DNA from: Chitinophaga agrisoli
GTDB lineage: Bacteria > Bacteroidota > Bacteroidia > Chitinophagales > Chitinophagaceae
DNA: 64,000 nt
Assembly: GCF_008386695.1 (NCBI RefSeq)
Contig: NZ_VUOC01000001.1
Coordinates: 1,462,347-1,526,346 of the forward strand
Direction: 5' to 3'
Part shown: positions 43,556 through 52,561 of the stretch, piece after piece
Layout of the letters: each line of letters starts with the position of its first letter
Numbering within the stretch: the stretch's first letter is position 1
Notes under the pieces: generated by a model
What the model was told of the DNA's origin: nothing
The model's database searches: none
Seen by the model: the letters and a program-made list of their open reading frames with translations, nothing else
Program-made: the position numbers and the translations under genes

Positions 43556-44279
43556 CTTCGGTCCTCCTTTCTTTTGTAAGCCGTATTGCACTACGTGTAC
43601 AGGGTACAAAGTACTCCGGCGGTATCTGCTCCCATTGCCCCTCGGTATCGAACAGCAGCAGGTTTTGCTGCTGGGGGTTCAGCTTACGGGCTACTAATGC
43701 CGCTATCACCGGCGGGTCAAATTCAAACCCGCAGGGCAGCAATATATTATCGCGTAGGAAATACTCGCGGCCGGGCACAGGCGGTAGCGGGGTGCCCAGT
43801 ATCAGCACGGTATTGTTTTCAGATACAGCAAAACGCAGGGGCTGCAGGCGGACCTGCGGCGCTCCCTCCGCATATGTTTTCCAGGTAGCCAGGTCCGTTA
43901 GCAGGGCATTGCCTTCCTGCGGTGTGCTGCAGGGCGCCAGCTGTATAGGGTAGGGGGCCGGTAATGCGCCTGGCATGGCGGATACCGGCAGCGTAACAGG
44001 CATAAACTCCTTTAAGGTTCGCCAGCGCACCCGGGGTAATTGCCCTATAGGTGTAGGCTTGCCGGGCGGGAACAGGCGTTCCTGTTCATCCAGCATATAG
44101 GTATGCAGCGTGGGTAATTGTTGCAGCTTCAGTTCCGCCCTGGCTGCTATGCTAATGCCCCTTACCCACAGTTCTTCCCCATGCGTGGCCGCCCGCAGCC
44201 CTTCCAGGTCCCGTACCGCGCCCAGCGCGGCAACGTCCTGGTGGGCCAGTACCAATATCCATTCTTTTATACCACTCAT
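43548..44279 (-). CDS. Small accessory protein of the bpX ternary system
   Basis: A 243-residue protein, mixed alpha/beta by eye, with no signal or membrane segment. It opens GIKEWILVLAHQDVAALGAV and has strands near QLPRVRWRTLKEFMPV, AVSENNTVLILGTPLPP and NLLLFDTEGQWEQIPPEYF. Its place between the MoxR ATPase and the vWA gene suggests an accessory bpX-type protein, but I cannot name the subtype. The ATG at 44279 forms an ATGA overlap with the MoxR stop; an upstream ATG at 44303 is possible. Confidence 0.7.
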   Translation of the reverse strand: MSGIKEWILVLAHQDVAALGAVRDLEGLRAATHGEELWVRGISIAARAELKLQQLPTLHTYMLDEQERLFPPGKPTPIGQLPRVRWRTLKEFMPVTLPVSAMPGALPAPYPIQLAPCSTPQEGNALLTDLATWKTYAEGAPQVRLQPLRFAVSENNTVLILGTPLPPVPGREYFLRDNILLPCGFEFDPPVIAALVARKLNPQQQNLLLFDTEGQWEQIPPEYFVPCTRSAIRLTKERRTEDD

Positions 44280-45430
44280 GCGGTTTGCATTATTTTCTGC
44301 CATAACTGGTCAATTGGCTGCAGCACATATTGGCGTTGAGTATCATTGCTGATCCATTCGCAGCGCCCGTTCAGGTAACGCAGCCGGTCTTTAATGGCGG
44401 AACGGTCTGCACGGGCGGTTTCCGGTTGGTCCCATTGGGCTGTTAGCGCCATCACCTCCTTATAGATCTCGTCCGCATCCGGTGTGCTGTTAACACGGGA
44501 GCGGGGATGGTTATCCGCACGTTCCTCATCCGCTTCCACCACGGTGTTTACAATACCGGCAATGATCTCCTGTTGCTCTTCCGTGTCCCAGATATATTTC
44601 AGTACCCACAGATCAGAAGGGTAGGCGGTAAAACGTTTGCTCAGCAGGGCGCTGGCGGCTATCAGCCTTTGCAGCTTTACCGCGCGCCTGTCAGATACCA
44701 TAAGGCCGGCGTTACGGAGCTGTTGCACCAGCGTTATATAAACAGGCCGTATGCCTTGCAGGTCTACGTTGGCCAGTTGTTGTTGCAGCAGGCGTATATC
44801 TTCCGCATCCATAGCGGTATGCAGCGCCGTTTTAGGTAGTTCCAGGTTCCAGCCGGCGTGTAATACGGCGGATAACTGCTGCGGGTCCACATAATCACAA
44901 CGTACCCGTATCAGGAAACGGTCAAACAGGGCCTGCAGCGCTTCATCTTCCGGCAGGTGGTTACTGGCGCCAATGATCATCAGCGCCGGCAGGTGGCGGG
45001 TTTCGCGGCCCCGGCGGAAGATCCTTTCATTCAGCACCATGAGCAGGCTGTTAAGGATAGCGCTGTTGGCATTCAGCAGCTCATCCAGGAAGATGAGCGA
45101 GGCCTCTGGCAACATACCTTCCGTATTGGTCACCAGGTCGCCCTCCCGCAGCTTGCGGATATCAAAAGGGCCAAACAGCTCATTAGGCTCCGTAAAACGG
45201 GTAAGCAGGTACTCGAAGGACTTGCCTTCCAGCAGCCTGGCCAGCTCCCGTACCAGCGCGCTTTTAGCCGTGCCGGGAGGGCCCAGCAGGAACAGGTTCT
45301 CACGGCCTGCCAGGCAAATGCCCATCAGGTCTATAATATCATCCTTGCCTACGAAGGTGCTTTTGAGGTGTTGCATGACATCATTCAGGCGGTCTACCAG
45401 TTGCCATACTTTCGTTTGTTCAGTATCCAT
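44276..45430 (-). CDS. MoxR/RavA-type AAA+ ATPase
   Basis: A 384-residue AAA+ protein with Walker A GPPGTAKS (50-57), the MoxR insert region RFTEPNELFGPFD, Walker B LIFLDE (112-117), sensor 1 N157 in IGASNHLP, and the arginine finger R171 in LFDRFLIR. After the ATPase core, residues 240-384 hold a lid and helical C-terminus like those of RavA. It would use ATP to load or activate the vWA partner encoded two genes later. Seven-base gap after the helical protein gene; ATGA overlap into the next gene. Confidence 0.93.
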   Translation of the reverse strand: MDTEQTKVWQLVDRLNDVMQHLKSTFVGKDDIIDLMGICLAGRENLFLLGPPGTAKSALVRELARLLEGKSFEYLLTRFTEPNELFGPFDIRKLREGDLVTNTEGMLPEASLIFLDELLNANSAILNSLLMVLNERIFRRGRETRHLPALMIIGASNHLPEDEALQALFDRFLIRVRCDYVDPQQLSAVLHAGWNLELPKTALHTAMDAEDIRLLQQQLANVDLQGIRPVYITLVQQLRNAGLMVSDRRAVKLQRLIAASALLSKRFTAYPSDLWVLKYIWDTEEQQEIIAGIVNTVVEADEERADNHPRSRVNSTPDADEIYKEVMALTAQWDQPETARADRSAIKDRLRYLNGRCEWISNDTQRQYVLQPIDQLWQKIMQTA

Positions 45431-45437
45431 TCGAACA

Positions 45438-46064
45438 TTATTTTTTCAGAAGAAGGGGTAATTCCGGCCACAACTTTTCAGGATAGGCGCCCAGGGCTTC
45501 CAGCACAAGCGCTGTTATATGCGGGTTATTACAACGGGCCGTATCGCGCCGGGTAATGATCCTGTCCACATACGCTATCCGTAGCGAAGGGTGATCAAGG
45601 ACCGTATCCAGCGCAGGCTCCGCCGGCAGGGCAATACCCGCGGCAGAAAAAGGCCATTGCAAAGCAGTGTCTGTAAGGCGCTGTACCAGCGGATCTCCAG
45701 GGGCCAGGCTCCTGGCCAGCTGAAACAGTTCCGGCAAATGCCGGAATGTAAGATCCGTTGTATAAATGGCGGCTGCATCTATTTCACCGGGAAACGGGAT
45801 CAACAATACATCGAGTTGTTCATTTCCCAAATGACGCAAGAGCATCAACTGGATCACATGGTATAGGTAGCGGGCGCTCCAGGCAGCTGCCTGTGGGTTG
45901 AACGCCGGGGCATGGTGAGGCATCCCGATGACATCATTAACATAGTATCGTCCTAATACATCAATGGTTTCCTGCACATCATCTTCCCCAAACGGAAGTA
46001 CTTCTCCGGCTACCGTTACACCAGTTCCCCCAATCAGATCTGATATAAAACCGGTTAACCTCAT
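45438..46064 (-). CDS. Helical protein opening the bpX ternary operon
   Basis: A 208-residue protein without signal or membrane segment, mostly helical, with RYYVNDVIGMPHHAPAFNPQAAAWSARYLYHVIQLMLLRH in the first half and LPELFQLARSLAPGDPLVQRL later. Such helical bpX-like proteins accompany MoxR-vWA-propeller systems, but the identification rests mainly on position: it is first in the operon, 7 bases before MoxR. The upstream region is shared with the divergent M23 peptidase gene (93 bases). Confidence 0.65.
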   Translation of the reverse strand: MRLTGFISDLIGGTGVTVAGEVLPFGEDDVQETIDVLGRYYVNDVIGMPHHAPAFNPQAAAWSARYLYHVIQLMLLRHLGNEQLDVLLIPFPGEIDAAAIYTTDLTFRHLPELFQLARSLAPGDPLVQRLTDTALQWPFSAAGIALPAEPALDTVLDHPSLRIAYVDRIITRRDTARCNNPHITALVLEALGAYPEKLWPELPLLLKK

Positions 46065-46143
46065 ATTAAAAATGAAGATAATTAAACTTATTTAAACCCT
46101 TTATGCTTTTGTGATTAGCTTATAATTATTTCTTTCTGGCCCT

Positions 46144-46151
46144 TACATTTG
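46144..46151 (+). promoter_or_regulatory. -7 box five bases before the M23 gene
   Basis: TACATTTG, an exact TAnnTTTG match, ends only five bases before the ATG at 46157. No good -33 box 19-21 bases upstream. It implies a very short or absent leader. Confidence 0.5.
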
Positions 46152-46156
46152 CACCT

Positions 46157-47869
46157 ATGATCAGAAAACTCATTGGCTTTTGTTGTGTATTCCCTCAGCT
46201 GTTGCATGCCCAGTATCTGCCCGGTAAGAACTATCCGCAGGGATATTTTCGTGATCCGCTGAATATCCCCATCGTACTGGCCGGCAATTTTGGCGAGCTG
46301 CGGCCTAACCATTTCCATTCCGGTATGGATATTAAGACCCAGCAGCGCGAGAACCTGCCTGTGCATGCCGCCGCAGACGGATATGTGAGCCGCATCAGCG
46401 TGTCGCATACGGGTTTTGGCAACGCGATCTACATTACGCACCCCAATGGGTATACCACCGTGTACGCGCATCTGAACCGCTATTTCCCGGAGCTGGAGCA
46501 ATATGTGAAACAACGGGAGTATGAGCAGGAGGGCTGGGCAATAGACATTACCATCCCGGCAGACCGTTTCCCGGTTAAAAAAGGGCAGTTTATTGCCTGG
46601 AGCGGTAATACCGGCGGCTCCGCAGGCCCCCACCTGCATTTCGAGATCAGGAACTCACAAACAGAAAAACCGCTCAACCCCCTGCTGTTTGGTTTTGACG
46701 TGCCGGATACCCGCGCGCCGGAAGTATCCCGCATAGCCATCTACGATATGGATAAAAGCATCTACGAACAGCAACCGCTGATGGTGCCGGTAAAGAAGGC
46801 AGGCGGCGAGTATGTGACCACCCAGCCCATCATAAAAATACGCGCAGCCAAGGCAGGCGTGGCCGTACAGGCCATTGATCGCCAAAGCAATTCAGACAAT
46901 CCCAACGGCATTTTTGAAGCCGTATTGATAGATAACGATATACCCAATATCGATTTTCAGCTGGACGATATTGGCTACGAAGAAACGCGTTACCTGAATG
47001 CGCATATTGACTATAAAGTGAAAAAAGGCGGCGGGCCTTTTCTGCAGCTTATGTTCTCTTTGCCCGGCAATATGCTCAACATCTATCACAACCTGAAAGG
47101 AGATGGCGCCCTGGACCTCACAGATGGAACGGCGCATGCCATTAAGTTGCTGGTAAAGGATGCCTATGGTAACAGCAGCACCGTAAGATTCCAGCTGCAA
47201 CAGGAAGGGCAGCCGGCCCCAGCCCCGGCCTGCGCCAACACCATGTACCCGCAGTCGCATAATATCTTTGAAAATAACCAGGTGGAGTTTTTCCTGAAAG
47301 ATTCCGCGCTGTATGATCAGATCTGTTTCACTTACCAGGAGCTGCCTAATAACAGTTCCAAGGCCTACTCCAACAACTATCGCCTGCATACGCCGCTGGT
47401 GCCCATACAGGAAGATTTTGAGCTGCGTATAAAACCCAGCCGGCCCATACCGGAGCACCTGCAATCCAAAATGGTGATCGTGCGGGAAGGGATGGGAGAG
47501 AGCGTATCCGGCGCGGTACTGGACCAGGGCTGGAACAAGAACGGATGGTATACCGGCAGCTTCCGCGATTTTGGCGTATTCCACCTGGAGGCGGATACCA
47601 TTGCCCCAAGGGTTACTGTGCTGGGCGCTGTAAAGAACGGAGCCAGCTTATCCAAAGCGGTAAAGCTATCCTTCAGCATGAGCGATAACAGCGGCATTAA
47701 GAGTTACCGCGCAGAGCTGGATGGTAAATGGCTGATGCTCTCCCGTAAAGGCATGGTGCTTACTTACACATTTGATGAGCACTGTCCGCCAGGCGCACAT
47801 AGCTTAAAGCTGATGGTAACAGACGTAGCAGGCAACATTGGTACACATACATTGAATTTTAGAAGATAG
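46157..47869 (+). CDS. Exported M23-family metallopeptidase
   Basis: A 570-residue exported protein: signal peptide ending near LLHAQ (19), then a LytM/M23 domain with zinc ligands H54 and D58 (HFHSGMD), H105 (VYAHL) and H161 in GPHLHFE (159-161), so the active site looks complete. A large C-terminal region (about 200-570) of beta-sandwich type ends in an Ig-like segment (IAPRVTVLGAVKNGASLSKAVKLSFSMSDNSGIKSYRAELDG). It probably cuts peptidoglycan cross-links. Followed three bases later by bcp, so the two share a message. Confidence 0.93.
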   Translation: MIRKLIGFCCVFPQLLHAQYLPGKNYPQGYFRDPLNIPIVLAGNFGELRPNHFHSGMDIKTQQRENLPVHAAADGYVSRISVSHTGFGNAIYITHPNGYTTVYAHLNRYFPELEQYVKQREYEQEGWAIDITIPADRFPVKKGQFIAWSGNTGGSAGPHLHFEIRNSQTEKPLNPLLFGFDVPDTRAPEVSRIAIYDMDKSIYEQQPLMVPVKKAGGEYVTTQPIIKIRAAKAGVAVQAIDRQSNSDNPNGIFEAVLIDNDIPNIDFQLDDIGYEETRYLNAHIDYKVKKGGGPFLQLMFSLPGNMLNIYHNLKGDGALDLTDGTAHAIKLLVKDAYGNSSTVRFQLQQEGQPAPAPACANTMYPQSHNIFENNQVEFFLKDSALYDQICFTYQELPNNSSKAYSNNYRLHTPLVPIQEDFELRIKPSRPIPEHLQSKMVIVREGMGESVSGAVLDQGWNKNGWYTGSFRDFGVFHLEADTIAPRVTVLGAVKNGASLSKAVKLSFSMSDNSGIKSYRAELDGKWLMLSRKGMVLTYTFDEHCPPGAHSLKLMVTDVAGNIGTHTLNFRR

Positions 47870-47872
47870 AAC

Positions 47873-48337
47873 ATGTTCCATTTAAAAGTAGGTGATAAAG
47901 CACCGGCATTTAAGGGCGTAGACCAGGATGGTAATACCATTAGCCTGGCATCACTTAAAGGCAAAAAAGTAGTACTGTATTTTTACCCGCATGATATGAC
48001 GCCTACCTGCACCGTGCAGGCCTGCAACCTGCGGGATAACTACCAGCTGCTGCTGCAGAAAGGTTATACGGTAATAGGCGTAAGCGAAGACAGTGTAAAG
48101 AGCCATCAGAAATTTGCAACAAAGCATGAGCTGCCTTTTCCCCTGCTGGCAGATGAGGACAAAACGATCCTGAACGCTTATGGCGTGTTTGGAGAAAAAA
48201 AATTCATGGGCCGTATCTATGACGGCACGCACCGTACCACTTTCCTCATCAATGAAAAAGGGATCATCCACCGCATCATTGATAAACCGCATTCCAAAAA
48301 CCATACACAGGAAATACTGGAAGCCTGGGGAGATTAG
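47873..48337 (+). CDS. bcp: Thiol peroxidase Bcp (peroxiredoxin)
   Basis: A 154-residue peroxiredoxin that reduces peroxides using thioredoxin or a similar donor. The peroxidatic cysteine C46 and the resolving C51 lie five apart in TPTCTVQACNLRD, the pattern of the atypical 2-Cys Bcp subgroup. The rest (GVSEDSVKSHQKFATKHELPFPLLADE, TFLINEKGIIHRII) is standard. A repeat of the octamer family begins right at its stop codon. Confidence 0.95.
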   Translation: MFHLKVGDKAPAFKGVDQDGNTISLASLKGKKVVLYFYPHDMTPTCTVQACNLRDNYQLLLQKGYTVIGVSEDSVKSHQKFATKHELPFPLLADEDKTILNAYGVFGEKKFMGRIYDGTHRTTFLINEKGIIHRIIDKPHSKNHTQEILEAWGD

Positions 48338-48376
48338 TTAATGTGCTAATATGCTAATGTGCTAATGTGCTAATGG
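48338..48376 (+). repeat. TRATRTGC octamer tandem repeat, copy 6
   Basis: Units TAATGTGC, TAATATGC, TAATGTGC, TAATGTGC, TAATGGGG follow the TAG stop of bcp without a gap of more than two bases. It is in sense orientation to the gene, like the other copies at stop codons. Confidence 0.88.
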
Positions 48377-48410
48377 GGGATGATGATACTATTTTAACCA
48401 AATACCCCCG

Positions 48411-48467
48411 GGACAAGGATAAGACAAGGAGAGCACTAGGAGAGGACAAGGAGAGGACTAGGAGAAG
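48411..48467 (+). repeat. Purine-rich 11-base tandem repeat
   Basis: About five copies of a unit close to GAC(A/T)AGGAGAG, almost all purine on the plus strand, between octamer copy 6 and the terminator. No open frame of note. It could be a transcript-end or mRNA-binding feature; there is no evidence for either. Confidence 0.75.
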
Positions 48468-48486
48468 CCTGTTAAAATATCACCAG

Positions 48487-48530
48487 AAAGGGCCGGCCAA
48501 AGGATAATACCTTCAGACCGGCCCTTTTTA
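48487..48530 (+). terminator. Terminator after bcp
   Basis: Stem AAAGGGCCGG / CCGGCCCTTT with an imperfect inner part and a T-run on the plus strand. It separates bcp from the converging ThuA gene. Confidence 0.82.
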
Positions 48531-48551
48531 TGCCTTATACGTAACAAAGTA

Positions 48552-50495
48552 TTAATCCACTTTCTGGATCTTTACCCGTTTGTGATACACGCCGCTGGAA
48601 ATATCCATGATATAAAGGCCGGTGCGCAGTCTGCTTACATCCAGGCTGTAAGTGGATTGCGGCGCCCTTACTTCCTTACGCAGCTGCTGACGCCCGTTAA
48701 GGTCGTAGATAGTTACGACATGGGAAGGATACTTGCCGGGCAAGGTATAGTTCACCTGCGTGCGGAAAGGGTTGGGATATACTACAGAAGGTATCTCTTC
48801 TGTAGCTGCTTCCTGTTTAACAGCCACCATTCTTGCGTTAGCGGCTGCAGCGCCCACTACGCCCCAGTTAAAGGCTTCCCAGCCCTGTGCTTCCGGACGG
48901 TTACAGTTCATGGCTTGTGTACCGTTTTCAGAAGATACGAACATACCGTTATTACCTCTCAGGGAGATAGTGCCATCCGCATTTTTGATCCAATCAAACT
49001 CTTCCCAGGCTTGCGGGGCAGGGCGGTTACAGGTCATGGCCTGTTCGCCGTTCTCAGAAGATACATACATGCCCTGGTTGCTGAGGGTAATCTTGCCATT
49101 ACCCGCATCGGATACCAGGAACTGGTTCCAGCCGCCTACTACGGTAGCGTTACACCACATGGCGCCTACGCCGTTCTTGGAGCTCACGTACTGGTTGTTG
49201 AAACCGCGTAACCAGATAGTTTGGCCAATGGGCGCTACTGTGGTATCCGGGTCTTCTGTGGGCGGATTAGTGGTGGTATCCCCCGTAGCCGTGAACTGCA
49301 TCCAGTTCAGGTTAAAACCAGCGCTCAGCGCCTGGAAACGGATGGTTTGCTCGCCTGCTGCCAGGGTGGCGGTGCTGTTAACGGTGGTCCAGGTTTGCCA
49401 TGCGCCGGTAGCAGGTGCTGCGGTGCTGGGCGTCAGGGCGCTTGCGCCGGATAACAGCTGGAAGCTGCCGCCGCCATTCTGGCTGGCTACTCGGAACTGT
49501 ACATTGTAAGTGCCGGCGGTCTGTACTTTTACCTTATAATCCATCCAGCTGCCTGCATCAATATAACCTACGTTCATGCCACCGCCAGCATCGGTAGTTA
49601 CCTCTGTCTGGATGTTGTTCATGTCGGTAAAGTTCTCTGCCTGTACGGTGCCGGGAATGGCAATGGCAGGCGCAGGGCCGGTGGGCGCGCCGCCCAGCCA
49701 CAGGATAGCGTCTGTAATGAACCGGTTCTGGATCTCGCTGCCAAAAGTGGAGGAGAGGCCCTGGTTGGTGGCGTAGTTCATGGCATTATGCCCAAAATTG
49801 GCATATACCATCTTGTAATTCTTGTTCGTCCAGATAATAGGATAGTAACCACTGGTCCAGATATTACCATTCTGGTTACCCAGCGGGAAGCTCTGCGGGT
49901 TGATGGAGCAGAGCACCTTGATGTTAGGGTTCTGGCGCAGGTCGTTGTTCCAGCTGTACCATTCGCTCACTGCGGAGGTGAAGGTGGCGGGCAGGCGCTG
50001 CGTGCTGGGATGGGTGCGGTCTTCGCAGGTCAGGATAGCGCTGGAAGGCCCCCAGGTGTTGCCACGGAAATTGCCGGAGCCCAGGAATGTGTTGTTGTAC
50101 CAGCTCCAGTTATTGGAGTTGTCCGTATAAGCGCATACGTGGAAGCCCATCCAGCCTCCGCCGTTCTGCATATACGTTTGAAATGCCGCACGCTGTGCCG
50201 CGCCGGTAGGCGCATCATCCAGGAACAGCACTACCTGGTATTGCGAAAGATAGCTCGCATTCAGGTTGTTCCAGTTGTTGGTAGCGGTGTAAGAGAATCC
50301 GTACTGGGCAGCCAGCTGGGGGAACCAGCGGTTGGCTTCCTGCACAAAATTGATGTGGGCGGCGTCGTAGGTGCCGTTGTAGAACGCTACAACCTTAAAC
50401 TTGGGCGTTTGCGCCTGTACGTTGAATGCTACGGACAGTAACATGGCAAGTAGGGCGAATGTGAGCCGCTTGCATAGGGACATGTTGGTTTTCAT
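48552..50495 (-). CDS. T9SS-exported ThuA / CBM6 / trefoil protein
   Basis: A 647-residue secreted protein in four parts. After a signal peptide (ending VQAQT, about 29), residues 30-275 form a ThuA domain ([34 protein letters not shown]), the glutamine-amidotransferase-like fold of trehalose-utilisation proteins. About 285-405 is a CBM6 module ([23 protein letters not shown]). About 425-550 holds three repeats of the form YVSSxNGxxAMxCN (fascin/ricin-like trefoil). Residues 570-647 form a type IX sorting domain ([31 protein letters not shown]). It is likely a carbohydrate-binding, cell-surface or released enzyme. The porU/porV export genes are 2-5 kb away. Confidence 0.88.
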   Translation of the reverse strand: MKTNMSLCKRLTFALLAMLLSVAFNVQAQTPKFKVVAFYNGTYDAAHINFVQEANRWFPQLAAQYGFSYTATNNWNNLNASYLSQYQVVLFLDDAPTGAAQRAAFQTYMQNGGGWMGFHVCAYTDNSNNWSWYNNTFLGSGNFRGNTWGPSSAILTCEDRTHPSTQRLPATFTSAVSEWYSWNNDLRQNPNIKVLCSINPQSFPLGNQNGNIWTSGYYPIIWTNKNYKMVYANFGHNAMNYATNQGLSSTFGSEIQNRFITDAILWLGGAPTGPAPAIAIPGTVQAENFTDMNNIQTEVTTDAGGGMNVGYIDAGSWMDYKVKVQTAGTYNVQFRVASQNGGGSFQLLSGASALTPSTAAPATGAWQTWTTVNSTATLAAGEQTIRFQALSAGFNLNWMQFTATGDTTTNPPTEDPDTTVAPIGQTIWLRGFNNQYVSSKNGVGAMWCNATVVGGWNQFLVSDAGNGKITLSNQGMYVSSENGEQAMTCNRPAPQAWEEFDWIKNADGTISLRGNNGMFVSSENGTQAMNCNRPEAQGWEAFNWGVVGAAAANARMVAVKQEAATEEIPSVVYPNPFRTQVNYTLPGKYPSHVVTIYDLNGRQQLRKEVRAPQSTYSLDVSRLRTGLYIMDISSGVYHKRVKIQKVD

Positions 50496-50627
50496 GAGGG
50501 TGGATTTAGTGGTTATTACGAATAGGATATGGATTTGCAGGCGCTACGACAGGTTAATGCTACGGGTGATATGGTTTACAAAGGCAAAGGCACAGGTACT
50601 GTAGGTATAGGCATTAACTTATACAAA

Positions 50628-50682
50628 AAAGAAAACGGGCTGACTAAAAAGTATCTTCATTTCACTTTTTAATCAGCCCGTA
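50628..50682 (-). terminator. Terminator of gldJ
   Basis: Eighteen-base arms, ACGGGCTGACTAAAAAGT and ACTTTTTAATCAGCCCGT with one mismatch, followed by a T-rich tract on the minus strand, 39 bases past the gldJ stop codon. Confidence 0.88.
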
Positions 50683-50720
50683 AAATTTATCTGCTCAGCT
50701 TATACAGCTGCTACGATCTA

Positions 50721-52271
50721 CTATCTCTTCTGACGCTGTTTCTTGAACAGGTTACCAGTTTTGAACTTGTTACCTTCTGGACTACCTACGCGGTCCATAG
50801 CGCAACGGAAGCCAACGGTGTTGGTAGCCATATCTTCCTGCATGTAACGGCGGGTACCGGGAGACAGCCAATAAGCGCGGTCGTTCCAGCTACCACCTTT
50901 TACTACGCGGGATTTATCGTTCACCAGGGAAGTGACGCCGTAACCATACTGTACCTGTGACAGGGAGTCACCATCCAGGTAGTTGATCACATCACCTTTC
51001 TGGTAGTTCAGACGGTTAGCGCTTTCTTCGTCGGTCACATCGCGCATCTTCAGCACGCCCAGGCTATCTTTTTCAGGCTCATTCTCGCCATTCATATAGG
51101 TAGTCTGGAACTTGTTACCACGGAAGTAGTTAAAGTCATCCCCATCGATCGGGTTCAGTGGTCTGTAAACGTCCAGTACCCATTCGCTTACGTTACCGGA
51201 CATGTTATAGATACCGAAGGTGTTGGGGAAGAAGGTGCGGGTAGGGCCAGGGATGGAAGCACGGTCATTCAGACCACCTGCCATACCCATGTTATCACCG
51301 GAACCGCGTTTAAAGTTCGCCAGGAACTGACCTTGCCAGTTGCCGCGGCGGATATCCCTTAAACCGCTGGTATTGGTACCCCAGGAGTACACCTGTTTGT
51401 TCATGATCAACTCCTCACCACGTTTACCTTCTTTCTTGGAAGGAGAGGGGTTCTGACCTACATAACCTAAAGCTGCATATTCCCATTCTGCTTCTGTGGG
51501 CAGGCGGTAAGCCGGCAGCATTACACCGTCTTCGAACTGGGCGGTACGGGGTGAGCCGTCTGCGTTCTTGAACTGGTCTTTTACAGATTTGGACATTTTA
51601 CCGGGTGTACCTTCGTACAGGCCGGCGGTATATGCTTTGGTATCAAAAGTATTGTCATCTGCCTGGTTGGCTACGTCTGCTTTGTTCAGCAGGCCTTTAT
51701 CCATCAGCATCTTTTCGTTCACACGGTTAGAACGCCATTTGGCATAGTCGGTGGCCTGTTTCCAGGTTACGCCTACTACCGGATAGTCGTTATAGGCCGG
51801 GTGACGGAAATAGTACTCTACCAGTGGCTCGTTATAAGCCAGCTCGCTACGCCATACCAGCGTATCAGGCAGCGCCTGGCGGTATACCTGCGGGAAAGAT
51901 TCGCCATATACGCGCTGTAACCAGAAAAGGTACTCGCGGTAGTGTACGTTGGCAACTTCAGATTCATCGATATAGAAGGAGGAAACTGTAATACGACGGG
52001 GAATGTTGTTCCAGTCCATCATTACATCCTGTTCGGTGGCGCCCATCGCGAACGTACCACCCTGCACAAACACCAGGCCCGGACCGGTTTGTTGGTCCTT
52101 TTGTTTAGCCACGCTGAAACCACCCATTTTCGGGTCGTTATAGTTCCAGCCGGTTGCAGAGGATTTTTCCTTTTTCTTGCCGAAAAGCCCTCCGCCATCC
52201 TTATTACAGGCGGTCGTGGCCAGCATCACACTGGTGCCTAAGAGCAAAGACAGAGAGGTTAATCTATGCAT
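50721..52271 (-). CDS. gldJ: Gliding-motility lipoprotein GldJ
   Basis: A 516-residue lipoprotein (lipobox ATTAC, C22) with an FGE-sulfatase/SUMF1-like domain: GPGLVFVQGGTFAMG, DESEVANVHYREYLFW, YRLPTEAEWEYAA, GNVSEWVLDVY and GGSWNDRAYW. GldJ stabilises the GldK ring of the type IX secretion/gliding machine; GldK and GldJ are related, and this sequence (TGWNYNDPKMGGF after the acylated Cys) and its place beside porU/porV favour GldJ. The order gldJ, porU, porV is as known in Flavobacterium. A -7 box and a near-consensus -33 lie upstream. Confidence 0.88.
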   Translation of the reverse strand: MHRLTSLSLLLGTSVMLATTACNKDGGGLFGKKKEKSSATGWNYNDPKMGGFSVAKQKDQQTGPGLVFVQGGTFAMGATEQDVMMDWNNIPRRITVSSFYIDESEVANVHYREYLFWLQRVYGESFPQVYRQALPDTLVWRSELAYNEPLVEYYFRHPAYNDYPVVGVTWKQATDYAKWRSNRVNEKMLMDKGLLNKADVANQADDNTFDTKAYTAGLYEGTPGKMSKSVKDQFKNADGSPRTAQFEDGVMLPAYRLPTEAEWEYAALGYVGQNPSPSKKEGKRGEELIMNKQVYSWGTNTSGLRDIRRGNWQGQFLANFKRGSGDNMGMAGGLNDRASIPGPTRTFFPNTFGIYNMSGNVSEWVLDVYRPLNPIDGDDFNYFRGNKFQTTYMNGENEPEKDSLGVLKMRDVTDEESANRLNYQKGDVINYLDGDSLSQVQYGYGVTSLVNDKSRVVKGGSWNDRAYWLSPGTRRYMQEDMATNTVGFRCAMDRVGSPEGNKFKTGNLFKKQRQKR

Positions 52272-52308
52272 GAGATTCAGCTTTTAGTATTGGTTTTATA
52301 GGTAAACG

Positions 52309-52340
52309 CAAATTTAGTACATTTTATTTTATAGTGAAAA
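52309..52340 (-). promoter_or_regulatory. Promoter of gldJ
   Basis: On the minus strand TTTC (one mismatch to TTTG), 19 bases, TAAATTTG, ending 37 bases before the ATG. The rest of this 290-base divergent region (52341-52561) shows no other gene; a TATATTTA near 52544 might serve porU. Confidence 0.55.
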
Positions 52341-52561
52341 AAATTAATTTGTAAAGATTTGGACTTAATTTAGCTTCATTGAATTTGGCTTTCAATGGGT
52401 TAGGGAAAACAGCCGTCAGCTGCCGCCCATTTACCCTAACCGCCCGGGCCCTTTCATTGACCGCCAGCCTACGGCTGTTACGATGAAGATCCGGTGATAT
52501 TTCAACGATAATCCAATGATTAAGCATAGTAAAAGCGTAGTGCATTATATTTAACGCCGCT

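Noticed and set aside
33084-46064. Genomic island or mobile element around the two unusual operons
   Set aside because: No integrase, transposase, tRNA or direct repeat borders; codon use and base composition look like the flanks by eye.
50721-52271. GldK instead of GldJ
   Set aside because: Both share the FGE-like domain; the segment after the lipobox and the porU/porV neighbourhood fit GldJ.
52324-52545. A 73-codon gene in the divergent gldJ/porU region
   Set aside because: It covers the gldJ promoter, has no family features and no ribosome site.
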